A DNA stretch of 22,044 bases from Promethearchaeota archaeon (GTDB lineage: Archaea; Asgardarchaeota; Lokiarchaeia; Sigyniarchaeales; SOKP01), in contig JAGXNU010000012.1 in the NCBI GenBank assembly GCA_019894815.1, positions 1 through 22,044 on the forward strand. The letters are read 5' to 3'. Below, piece by piece: positions 7,883-14,300 of this stretch. How positions within the stretch are numbered: position 1 is the stretch's first letter; each line of letters opens with the position of its first letter. A program made the position numbers and the translations under genes. Under the pieces are notes generated by a model. That model ran no database searches. It was not told the origin of the DNA and saw only the letters and a program-made list of their open reading frames with translations.

Positions 7883-8221
7883 ATGGTCAATTTTTGCCCT
7901 GAATGTTCTAGTCTTTTACGTAAAAAAAGATTTAATGGAAAATATGTGCTAGCTTGTCGTTGCGGATATGAAGAAAATAATACTTCAAATGAAGATGATT
8001 TGAAAAAAAAAATTGAAGATAAGAAAAACGCGATAAGTCAGAATCTAATCGTAATAAAAGAAGAAGATAAAATATTTGTACACCCTATAGTTTCCAAATA
8101 TTGTCCTAAATGCAACCATAATGAAGCAGAGGCTTGGCAAGAACAAACTAGAAGTGCGGATGAACCTAGTACCTCATTTTTTAAATGTAGAAAGTGTAAA
8201 CGCACTTGGCGTGAGTATTAA
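7883..8221 (+). CDS. tfs: Transcription elongation factor TFS (TFIIS-like)
   Basis: Stimulates the intrinsic RNA cleavage of stalled RNA polymerase so that transcription can resume. The 112 residues fit the family (about 105-115). The N-terminal zinc ribbon uses C5, C8, C25 and C27. A lysine-rich linker (about 38-60) leads to the C-terminal ribbon with C74, C77, C102 and C105. The catalytic hairpin QTRSADEPST has the essential acidic pair D93 and E94, and the protein ends TWREY. TFS beside PCNA is a common archaeal arrangement. A T-tract at 8233-8239 shortly after the stop probably ends the transcript. Confidence 0.96.
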   Translation: MVNFCPECSSLLRKKRFNGKYVLACRCGYEENNTSNEDDLKKKIEDKKNAISQNLIVIKEEDKIFVHPIVSKYCPKCNHNEAEAWQEQTRSADEPSTSFFKCRKCKRTWREY

Positions 8222-8232
8222 AAAATTAATTC

Positions 8233-8239
8233 TTTTTTT
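8233..8239 (+). terminator. T-tract terminator after TFS
   Basis: Seven consecutive T bases start 12 bases after the TFS stop. Archaeal RNA polymerase terminates on such U-tracts without needing a hairpin. Position and strand fit the end of the OB-fold/TFS transcripts. Confidence 0.5.
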
Positions 8240-8265
8240 AGATATCACTCTTAAATACATGATTC

Positions 8266-8289
8266 TTCGTGAAAGGATTCTTTCACGAA
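8266..8289. repeat. Perfect inverted repeat between TFS and S27e
   Basis: The arms TTCGTGAAAG (8266-8275) and CTTTCACGAA (8280-8289) are exactly complementary around a 4-base GATT loop, giving a 10-base-pair stem. It lies between two convergent genes and between their two T-tracts (8233-8239 and 8372-8378). No U-run follows directly on either strand, so it is not a standard intrinsic terminator. It could be a read-through barrier, an RNA 3'-end structure or a protein-binding site. Confidence 0.7.
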
Positions 8290-8371
8290 ATATTGGTTTA
8301 ATTAATGATTAGATCTAAATTGAATCAAATTAAACATTATCTTAGAAATATATTGATATGTTAATTTAATT

Positions 8372-8378
8372 AAAAAAA
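8372..8378 (-). terminator. T-tract terminator after S27e
   Basis: On the minus strand the S27e stop is followed two bases later by seven T bases (CCTTTTTTTAATT). This matches a U-tract terminator ending the L44e-S27e transcript. Confidence 0.5.
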
Positions 8379-8380
8379 GG

Positions 8381-8587
8381 TTAAGAAAGAACTTCTAAAA
8401 TCTTAGTTAAAATTCGTGCTTTTCCTCCAGTGGATTGTAAAAGAACTTTCCCACATACAAGGCATTCAACATCAGTAGCAGAGCATCCAAAAATAATCTG
8501 TTGATTTCCACAATTCAAACATTTAACTCTTAGAAATCTACTATTTGGTTGAGGTATTAAATCTTTTTCTCTTTTCTTCTTGGGCAT
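8381..8587 (-). CDS. rps27e: Ribosomal protein S27e
   Basis: Small-subunit zinc-ribbon ribosomal protein of archaea and eukaryotes. The 68 residues are normal for the family. Zinc ligands are C23, C26, C42 and C45 in [13 protein letters not shown] and [13 protein letters not shown], and the STGGKA motif follows. The ATG lies 15 bases after the L44e stop, the standard L44e-S27e pair; the T7 run after the stop ends the unit. In many archaea aIF2-alpha and Nop10 come next, but here they are elsewhere in the window. Confidence 0.96.
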   Translation of the reverse strand: MPKKKREKDLIPQPNSRFLRVKCLNCGNQQIIFGCSATDVECLVCGKVLLQSTGGKARILTKILEVLS

Positions 8588-8602
8588 GATTAAATGACAA
8601 CT

Positions 8603-8884
8603 CTAAACTTCTTGTAATTCAAACTTCTTTACTCGATAAGATTTAGAATACTGTTTCTTACCGCAGTCAGGGCATTCTAATATGGGTAAGGATCGTTTAT
8701 TTAACTTGGCATTTTTATGAAAAATCTCCTTGGGAAAAGACCCGTAGCCCCTTTTTTTCCGCTCAACTCTCCTTCTTCCCTGATTTAGCATGCGTTCTTT
8801 ACCTTTCTTATATAGCGTTACGTTATGCTGTTTATGTGCTCTGCACTTAGGACAATAACGGTTTATTGTTCTTGGATAGCGAAT
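8603..8884 (-). CDS. rpl44e: Ribosomal protein L44e, apparently started by ATT
   Basis: Large-subunit zinc-binding ribosomal protein. The frame reads RYPRTINRYCPKC, then HNVTLYKKGKERMLNQ, and ends KSYRVKKFELQEV. Zinc ligands are C11, C14, C71 and C74. The family normally has its first methionine ten residues before the first cysteine (MKIPKRIRTYCPRC type). Here that codon is ATT (8884-8882), and the frame has no ATG, GTG or TTG in the roughly 15 codons examined upstream. GAGAGG lies 6 bases before this ATT, a fitting ribosome-binding site, and the resulting 93 residues match the family. The only in-frame ATG (8791) would remove the first zinc pair and leave 62 residues. A TATA-like TTTATAATT lies at 8958-8950. 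A point error in the assembly turning ATG into ATT is the alternative. Confidence 0.9.
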   Translation of the reverse strand: MRYPRTINRYCPKCRAHKQHNVTLYKKGKERMLNQGRRRVERKKRGYGSFPKEIFHKNAKLNKRSLPILECPDCGKKQYSKSYRVKKFELQEV

Positions 8885-9072
8885 ATTAATCCTCTCGAGT
8901 TTTTGATAACAATTGATAATAGTAATATATTGTAATCTAATTAAGCAATAATTATAAATTTTATTATTTCCTTAGCCTAAGCTCTTAAATTATGATTTAT
9001 TAATTACAATTAATAGATAATATTTAAAATCATAGATTCATAATTTTAATAAAAATTTTAATTGAGATTACG

Positions 9073-9993
9073 ATGTTTAAAGAAAAATTTAAAGAGGGAA
9101 TTATAACAGCTAAAGATTTCACTAGGGATGATATTGATTATATCCTAAATAGAGCACAGGAAATGATTCGCAATGATATAAACTCACAGCTTTTAAGCAA
9201 TAAGATCTTAGCTACATTATTTTTTGAACCTTCTACTCGAACTAGGCTTAGTTTTGAGTCATCAATGCATAGATTAGGAGGAAGCGTAATTGGTTTTCAT
9301 AAGGGAGATGTTTCTTCTACCACAAAGGGAGAAAGTCTCGCAGATACGATTAGAACTGTAGAAAATTATAGCGATGGGATTGTAATTCGTCATAATTTGG
9401 AGGGGGCAGCAAAATTAGCTGCAAAGTTTTCTAGGATACCTATCATCAATGCAGGATCTGGTAGTGGAGAACACCCTACTCAAGCATTATTAGATTTATT
9501 AACTATAACTCAAGAAGGGCAAAAGTTGGACGGGATGAATATCGGAATTATGGGGGATCTCAAGTATGGAAGAACTGTTCATTCTTTAACAATTCTTCTG
9601 TCGAATTACGATGCGAATATATATTTAATAAGTCCAAATGAACTAATGCTGAGAAATCGGGATAAGGACTTCCTACAAAAAAGACAAGTAAAGTATAAAG
9701 AAATCACTCAATATCGTAAGATTTTGGATGTGCTTGATGTTTTATACATGACACGTATCCAAAAGGAAAGGATTCCAGATGTTGAGGAATATGATAAAGT
9801 GAAGAGTTTTTATGTATTTAGAAAAGATGATCTTAACAATACAAAAGATAATTTCAAACTCATGCATCCTTTACCAAGAATTACAGAGATCTCTCCTGAA
9901 GTTGATAGTTCACCTAAAGCTATTTACTTTAAACAAACTTACTATGGTATTCCAATGAGAAAAGCAATATTAGCAGAATTATTATCTGATTAA
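9073..9993 (+). CDS. pyrB: Aspartate carbamoyltransferase catalytic subunit PyrB
   Basis: Joins carbamoyl phosphate and aspartate, the committed step of pyrimidine synthesis, in the cytoplasm. The 306 residues are typical. The carbamoyl-phosphate loop is STRTR at 54-58 within FEPSTRTRLSFESS. The 80s loop follows (SSTTKGESLADT, K85), and HPTQALLDL starts at 134. The aspartate-side motifs are YMTRIQKER and MHPLPRITEI. The regulatory subunit gene pyrI, often directly downstream in archaea, is not here: the next gene is convergent and ends 9 bases away. PyrI may be elsewhere or absent. The ATG follows GAGATTACG, a weak ribosome-binding match. Confidence 0.96.
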   Translation: MFKEKFKEGIITAKDFTRDDIDYILNRAQEMIRNDINSQLLSNKILATLFFEPSTRTRLSFESSMHRLGGSVIGFHKGDVSSTTKGESLADTIRTVENYSDGIVIRHNLEGAAKLAAKFSRIPIINAGSGSGEHPTQALLDLLTITQEGQKLDGMNIGIMGDLKYGRTVHSLTILLSNYDANIYLISPNELMLRNRDKDFLQKRQVKYKEITQYRKILDVLDVLYMTRIQKERIPDVEEYDKVKSFYVFRKDDLNNTKDNFKLMHPLPRITEISPEVDSSPKAIYFKQTYYGIPMRKAILAELLSD

Positions 9994-10002
9994 TTTTTTA
10001 AT

Positions 10003-11958
10003 TTATTTTGGGAATGTTGCATTTATTTTTGATGTTTTTAATAATTTCAATAAGTTAAAAAGACTCTGATCATCTTGGCTGTCTGGGAGATAAAATATAT
10101 TCCCCCCGTCAAGTATCGATTGGAATTTTTTAAATAGATCAAGTTGTTTATCGATAGGTAGGGTTGTTTCTTGTCTAATAATAGAACTAGAATAGCATTT
10201 CGCCTTCATGGAAGGATCAAAAGGATTATTATTGGAAAAATCAATCAAATGATGAGGTTGAGTTAAGACATAATTCTCTCCCAAATCTTTATTTTTTTCG
10301 ATGATCAGTTGTTTTATTATTCCTAATATTTTCAGGGCAAATTTTTCACTAATTTCGATTCGATCCAATTCAATTCCACAGTGACATTCTATTGCTTCGT
10401 TTAATCCTATAAAGCTAATGGATTTAATTGAATTTTCTATAAGATTTTCTGGTGTATTATTAAAAATTGTCTCACATGTACTTATCCAACGTTTTTGAGA
10501 ATTCAATTTTTTACTAAGTAAATCTTTCTTGATGTCAAAAAACGCGAATATATTAGAAATTTTCTCACAAAGGCTTTCTTCAAAATGATCATCATCTCCA
10601 TTTGAATTAACTGCGAGTTTATGCAAGTTTATCAAAATTTTATCCAGGATTACATTATTAGGTGATGATTCTTTGAGAGAGGTTGGTTTTTTTATGCCTA
10701 TCGCAGTTGAGTTTAATAATCCAGTTACTTCCTTGCTATAATAAAGAGTATTATAGTTAAGATTTTTGATAAGGTTATTGTTAAAGTCCAGTAAATCTAA
10801 CCCTGAATATTCAAACAAAATAAGAGGAGAAATTTGCATCAAATTGGATTGACATTCCATATTCAAGCAATCCAAAAATGTTTGAGCTTCATTTATACAC
10901 TCTTTCTTATTAAATGAAAAATCTAAAGATAACGCTGGTCCATTAGTGATATAAGAGCTATTTTTGTAACTCAATTTAAGCAGTTCTGACGCTAAAAATC
11001 TAAATATTGAATTCTCATGGTCTTTCAGGGAAGATAAGAGAGTAGAATCGAAATCACCTAGTAGTATATCTTCAGATATGTATGGATGAATATTTGATAA
11101 TTTAGTCACAAATGATTGAATCAAGTGGAATACCTTTCCAGGGTCATTCGAATCATGAATATTGGCAAGATTTTCTTTAGAATTTCCATCCAAAAGCGTT
11201 TTTGTATTTATGTAAGCACCGAGTGGCCGTAAACTCCAATAATTTAAGTTTAGAAGAATAATTTCCCCAGAAAGATATAGATCAGCAAGATCCTTAGGCA
11301 GTAAGTTAAGAAGTAAAAATTGCTCTGAAACATCAGATCCAAGTTCATGTAAAAACATTTCTGGATTAAGATTTCTATCATTAAATAATTTTTTAGCTTC
11401 AAAAGGAGGAGTTCCTAAACGTGTTAACCGATGTCTTACGTGCTCTAATCCGTTTTCTAATAAGATACCATTTATGTATTCACGCATTAATGGAGTAGTC
11501 AAATATTCTACCTCAGTTCGAGAAAGCCTTTCGCTTACTTCATTTGCAATTTGCTTAGCTCGAAATAATTCCATTTCTCCCTCTCTTACTAAATATTTTT
11601 CTATATTTTCAAGATTAAATGGTTCTGTAGAATATCTCGAAGTACGGATCATTATAGATTTATCTTGATCGTTAAGGATCTGTTCCATTGAAATTATATT
11701 TCCTAATATTTTCTTACCTAACGATGAAAGTAAGTAACCGTCATCAGAAGTTTCAACTAAATCGTTTGTCCTTAATACTTTAAGATGAAAAGAAAAATTT
11801 ACTGAATTGGGATTTGATCCTAAGACTTGCTTTTGAAGCAAGGAATAACTCACTGGTTTCGCATTTTTGTCCAGATTCTTTAAAATATCTATTCTAATCT
11901 TTTGGCCTAATATTTTTAATTGCCGTTCTAATAGATCACTATTTTTGTCGGAATCCAC
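10003..11958 (-). CDS. Winged helix / ATP-cone / degenerate NrdD-like barrel, probable nucleotide-sensing regulator
   Basis: 651 residues from a GTG start with AGGAT 8 bases upstream. Residues about 9-95 are an ArsR-like winged helix (LGQKIRIDILKNL, VNFSFHLKVLRTNDLVE, a wing, then LSSLGKKIL). Residues about 102-192 are an ATP-cone (IRTSRYSTEPFNLENIEKYL), the dATP/ATP-binding module of ribonucleotide reductases and NrdR. From about 197 to the end the order of motifs follows anaerobic reductase NrdD: LSGEIILLNLNYWSLRPLG (229-247), ILINLHKLA (441-449), IGLNEA (517-522), DGGNIFYLP (617-625). The protein stops just where NrdD would continue into its CxxC zinc site and glycyl-radical loop; neither is present. 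The segment where NrdD carries its thiyl cysteine (about 405-425) has no cysteine. A catalytic role is therefore unlikely. By inference it is a DNA-binding sensor of dATP/ATP. Own promoter likely; convergent with PyrB. Confidence 0.82.
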   Translation of the reverse strand: MDSDKNSDLLERQLKILGQKIRIDILKNLDKNAKPVSYSLLQKQVLGSNPNSVNFSFHLKVLRTNDLVETSDDGYLLSSLGKKILGNIISMEQILNDQDKSIMIRTSRYSTEPFNLENIEKYLVREGEMELFRAKQIANEVSERLSRTEVEYLTTPLMREYINGILLENGLEHVRHRLTRLGTPPFEAKKLFNDRNLNPEMFLHELGSDVSEQFLLLNLLPKDLADLYLSGEIILLNLNYWSLRPLGAYINTKTLLDGNSKENLANIHDSNDPGKVFHLIQSFVTKLSNIHPYISEDILLGDFDSTLLSSLKDHENSIFRFLASELLKLSYKNSSYITNGPALSLDFSFNKKECINEAQTFLDCLNMECQSNLMQISPLILFEYSGLDLLDFNNNLIKNLNYNTLYYSKEVTGLLNSTAIGIKKPTSLKESSPNNVILDKILINLHKLAVNSNGDDDHFEESLCEKISNIFAFFDIKKDLLSKKLNSQKRWISTCETIFNNTPENLIENSIKSISFIGLNEAIECHCGIELDRIEISEKFALKILGIIKQLIIEKNKDLGENYVLTQPHHLIDFSNNNPFDPSMKAKCYSSSIIRQETTLPIDKQLDLFKKFQSILDGGNIFYLPDSQDDQSLFNLLKLLKTSKINATFPK

Positions 11959-12008
11959 TTTATTTATCCTATTATTCTGTATCTCAAATCCTAGTTATCT
12001 AATTATTG

Positions 12009-12027
12009 CACTTGAGTGTATTTAAAA
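12009..12027 (-). promoter_or_regulatory. Probable promoter and small operator of the HTH/NrdD-like gene
   Basis: On the minus strand CCTAAATTTTAAATA gives a BRE/TATA-like element (TATA at 12027-12019) about 61 bases before the GTG start. Directly downstream is the inverted repeat CACT-TG-AGTG (12009-12018 on the plus strand), the only non-AT symmetry in this spacer. A repressor bound there would overlap the transcription start region, so autoregulation is possible. Both assignments rest on pattern only. Confidence 0.35.
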
Positions 12028-12093
12028 TTTAGGAAGAAGTTGATTTAGCACTAATTTTTCATAATATATGGGTGATATATAATCCACTATCAC

Positions 12094-12100
12094 AAAAAAA
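12094..12100 (-). terminator. T-tract terminator after S7
   Basis: Seven T bases on the minus strand lie 38 bases after the S7 stop, followed by a 6-base-pair inverted repeat (GTGATA at 12072-12077 with TATCAC at 12088-12093). This fits the end of the rpoA1-to-S7 operon before the separately promoted HTH/NrdD-like gene. Confidence 0.5.
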
Positions 12101-12137
12101 TAGCATGTACAAAAATTAGAAATGAAAAATGTAAATC

Positions 12138-12755
12138 TTAACGAGAAGAGACAGCAATACGTTCAATTTCTTCCTTTCTTTTCACAGCGCGCGATTCTTG
12201 ACTGTTATCAGCTGCAAGCATTAATTCTTGTGCCACGTTTAATGCAAAATCTCTTTCATTTGAATGTGATCTTGCGCTAATGGCTTGAACAATGTATTTG
12301 ATAGCCAGATCAACTCGACGTTGAGGAGCAATGTCTACTGCTGAGGAATAAGATATCCCTCCCATAGCGATTCTCGTAACTTCTTCTCTAGGAGCGGAGT
12401 TACATATTGCATTGATAATTACTTGGATAGGATTTTTACCAGTATTCAACTCAATCAATATGAAAGCGTTCTTCAGCACTTTAATTAACTTATTCTTTTT
12501 GCCCGAATTATAAGAGCTTTTACGACCTTTTACTTTAGACGCTATAAAACCAGGGGATAATAGTCTGTTTATAACACGCTCAATGATTGATACTCGTGTT
12601 GTTTTCCAAAATCTTCGGTGCTCGTGTCTTCCACAACTTTGAGGAATGATTATTGGTTTCAAATTGATATATTTCTCAAGCGTCCAGTCAGGAATTTCAA
12701 TTTCCTTAAAAGACCACTTATTAAATAATTTTATGTCTGTATTAGCTTTACTCAT
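12138..12755 (-). CDS. rps7: Ribosomal protein S7
   Basis: Primary 16S rRNA-binding protein of the small-subunit head. The 205 residues are in the archaeal range (about 185-220). Recognisable parts are IERVINRLLSPG, the GKNPIQVIINAICNSAPREE segment and the beta-hairpin AVDIAPQRRVDLAIKYI, followed by the C-terminal helices (NERDFALNVAQELMLAA). The ATG is preceded by AAAGAGGAAAAC, a good ribosome-binding site. It lies 13 bases after S12, the universal pair. EF-2, the usual next gene in archaea, is absent; a terminator-like T-run follows instead. Confidence 0.97.
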   Translation of the reverse strand: MSKANTDIKLFNKWSFKEIEIPDWTLEKYINLKPIIIPQSCGRHEHRRFWKTTRVSIIERVINRLLSPGFIASKVKGRKSSYNSGKKNKLIKVLKNAFILIELNTGKNPIQVIINAICNSAPREEVTRIAMGGISYSSAVDIAPQRRVDLAIKYIVQAISARSHSNERDFALNVAQELMLAADNSQESRAVKRKEEIERIAVSSR

Positions 12756-12768
12756 GATGTTTTCCTCT

Positions 12769-13203
12769 TTAACGCAGTGGTTTTTCTTTCTTTCCAGAAA
12801 GTAATGCTTCTAAGGATACGCCGTTTACCATTACAACCCTCCACCTAACACCAGGAAGATCTCCAATTGAACGACCCTTGGCACCACCAATTCCTTCAAC
12901 AATTACCCGATCGTGTTCTTCAATGAAGTTAAGGCTCCCATCTCCCGGAAGAAACGCTGTAATGGATTTCCCATTTTTTTTGAGTTGTACGCGCACGCAT
13001 TTACGAATCGCAGAGTTAGGTTGCTTGCTTTCCCTACCTACCTTCTGTAGAACGATCCCGAGAGCCTGACAGGCCCCTTCTAGAGGGTCTACTTTCTTTT
13101 TCAGTTTTAATTTTGCTCGTTTATAACTTGTTTTTGACCAGCGGAATTTCTTTCTATTTGTCCTCAATTTTCGGGCCGCATAAAGTCCTTTCGGTTTTGA
13201 CAT
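12769..13203 (-). CDS. rps12: Ribosomal protein S12
   Basis: Decoding-centre protein of the small subunit. The 144 residues are typical of archaea. The conserved core is present: [20 protein letters not shown], the loop with the hydroxylated proline region in [32 protein letters not shown] and the end SGKKEKP. The ATG follows AGGAAAAGAAA. The 98-base leader after the NusA-like gene contains two copies of ACTAGAT, so S12-S7 may have an internal promoter or control site. Confidence 0.97.
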   Translation of the reverse strand: MSKPKGLYAARKLRTNRKKFRWSKTSYKRAKLKLKKKVDPLEGACQALGIVLQKVGRESKQPNSAIRKCVRVQLKKNGKSITAFLPGDGSLNFIEEHDRVIVEGIGGAKGRSIGDLPGVRWRVVMVNGVSLEALLSGKKEKPLR

Positions 13204-13229
13204 TTTCTTTTCCTATATCGAGTAAGTTA

Positions 13230-13246
13230 ACTAGATGGTACTAGAT
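13230..13246. repeat. Direct repeat ACTAGAT in the S12 leader
   Basis: ACTAGAT occurs at 13230-13236 and again at 13240-13246, a 10-base period, about 27 bases before the S12 ATG. With the flanks it also forms an imperfect palindrome (TTA.CTAG...CTAG.TAA). One helical turn between copies would suit a protein dimer, but no function can be seen. Confidence 0.4.
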
Positions 13247-13301
13247 AATAAGTGTATTATTTCCTTAAACTTAAAATTTATGAAATTAGAAAATTACTAT
13301 A

Positions 13302-13775
13302 TTAATTTTTTGTATTAATAATGACGTTATCAACTTTAAAATGTCGAGTAACTAATAGTTTTATTTTTCGTATCATTGAACCTTCTTTTCCAATGGCTTT
13401 TCCCCTATCCTGGGGGTTCACTGAAATTATAACCGTTTTTTTCTCATTTTTATTTTCTTTAATTTCAATCTGCTGAACTGTTATGGAATTTTTGGATGTA
13501 TTTAGAATAAATTGAATGAATTGTTCAATATTATCTGAATATGGAATTACATCTATTTTCTTTTGAAGTTTGTTCATTAAATCTTTGACATGTTCTCCTG
13601 CCTTACCAATAGCTTTTCCAACATCTTCTTTTTTAACTAGGAAAATAATAATCTCAGAGTAATTTTCTGGAGATTCAAACGTTAAGCAATCTTTTATGAT
13701 GGCTCCTGAAAGGTTGTTAAATAAAGAGATGAGTTCCATGGATTTTCTATCGAATTTGATCTTTTTCCTTAGCAT
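13302..13775 (-). CDS. nusA: NusA-like transcription factor with two KH domains
   Basis: Archaeal NusA-like protein that keeps only the RNA-binding KH pair of bacterial NusA. Of its 157 residues the first KH has GKAIGKAG at 53-60 and the second GKAIGKEG at 125-132, both the G-X-X-G loop type. No S1 domain or N-terminal polymerase-binding domain is present, as normal for archaea. It sits 28 bases after L30e in the conserved rpoA2-L30e-NusA-S12-S7 order. Likely roles in transcript elongation or termination are drawn from the family and context. Confidence 0.93.
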   Translation of the reverse strand: MLRKKIKFDRKSMELISLFNNLSGAIIKDCLTFESPENYSEIIIFLVKKEDVGKAIGKAGEHVKDLMNKLQKKIDVIPYSDNIEQFIQFILNTSKNSITVQQIEIKENKNEKKTVIISVNPQDRGKAIGKEGSMIRKIKLLVTRHFKVDNVIINTKN

Positions 13776-13803
13776 TTTTAGCCTGTACTCTTAAGTATAA
13801 TTA

Positions 13804-14172
13804 TTACTTAGTTTTTAAAGATTCTAAAGCACTATCACCGAATTCATTAATCCCTATTACCGAGATCATGTATGGTTTTCCCATAGCTAATCCAAGTTCC
13901 CAAGAGGATCCTTTATATTTGTAAATAAAAATACTATTTCCCATGATATTGTTGTAGTATTTTAATTGATGTTCAAATTCGATAGGACAATTTTGTGCGA
14001 TTAATACCATTTTAAATGGTTTTTGTCTTAATTGACGTAAGACTTGACTTCTACCAAAAAGGATTTTTCCCGTTTTATATGCAACTTTGATATTTGTCTC
14101 AACATCAAGTTCCTTTTTCTTCTTGCGCGAAAGGTCGATTGAGTCGCTTATATTTTTGCTTTTCTTTGCCAT
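13804..14172 (-). CDS. rpl30e: Ribosomal protein L30e
   Basis: Large-subunit protein of the L7Ae/L30e kink-turn-binding fold. From the ATG at 14172 it has 122 residues, about 20 more than usual because of a lysine-rich N-terminus (MAKKSKNISD...). The core matches the family: IKVAYKTGKILFGRSQVLRQ, MVLIAQNCPIEFEHQLKYY, SSWELGLAMGKPYMISVIGI. An in-frame TTG at 14196 would add eight residues, but it has no ribosome-binding site and the ATG is preferred. The gene follows rpoA2 by 106 bases, the usual position. Confidence 0.93.
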   Translation of the reverse strand: MAKKSKNISDSIDLSRKKKKELDVETNIKVAYKTGKILFGRSQVLRQLRQKPFKMVLIAQNCPIEFEHQLKYYNNIMGNSIFIYKYKGSSWELGLAMGKPYMISVIGINEFGDSALESLKTK

Positions 14173-14266
14173 CGTCTTAAAAACTATTTCAAACAATAAT
14201 TAAGTAATAAAAGAAATATATGATGATTTAAATTTTTAATGCTAATTCACACAATCTTTCATGTTT

Positions 14267-14300
14267 AGATTTGAGAATTTAGATTTGAGAATTTAGATTT
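14267..14300. repeat. 14-base tandem duplication across the rpoA2 stop codon
   Basis: AGATTTGAGAATTT is present at 14267-14280 and again at 14281-14294, followed by a partial third copy AGATTT. The duplication covers the last codons and the stop of rpoA2. It is not a multiple of three, so copy-number change would alter the C-terminus of A''. Confidence 0.85.

Noticed and set aside
8121..8312. Plus-strand frame of 63 codons overlapping the end of TFS and covering the hairpin.
   Set aside because: It overlaps the conserved TFS zinc ribbon in another frame and has no recognisable sequence.
8999..9014. Inverted repeat ATTAATT-AC-AATTAAT upstream of pyrB.
   Set aside because: Almost purely A and T in an AT-rich spacer, expected by chance; not separable from background.
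14173..14196. Longer L30e starting at TTG 14196.
   Set aside because: No ribosome-binding site, and the ATG at 14172 already gives a longer than usual N-terminus.
14220..14260. ATGATGA resembling box C of a C/D guide RNA.
   Set aside because: No box D (CTGA) at a suitable distance on that strand and no terminal stem; AT-rich spacer makes chance likely.
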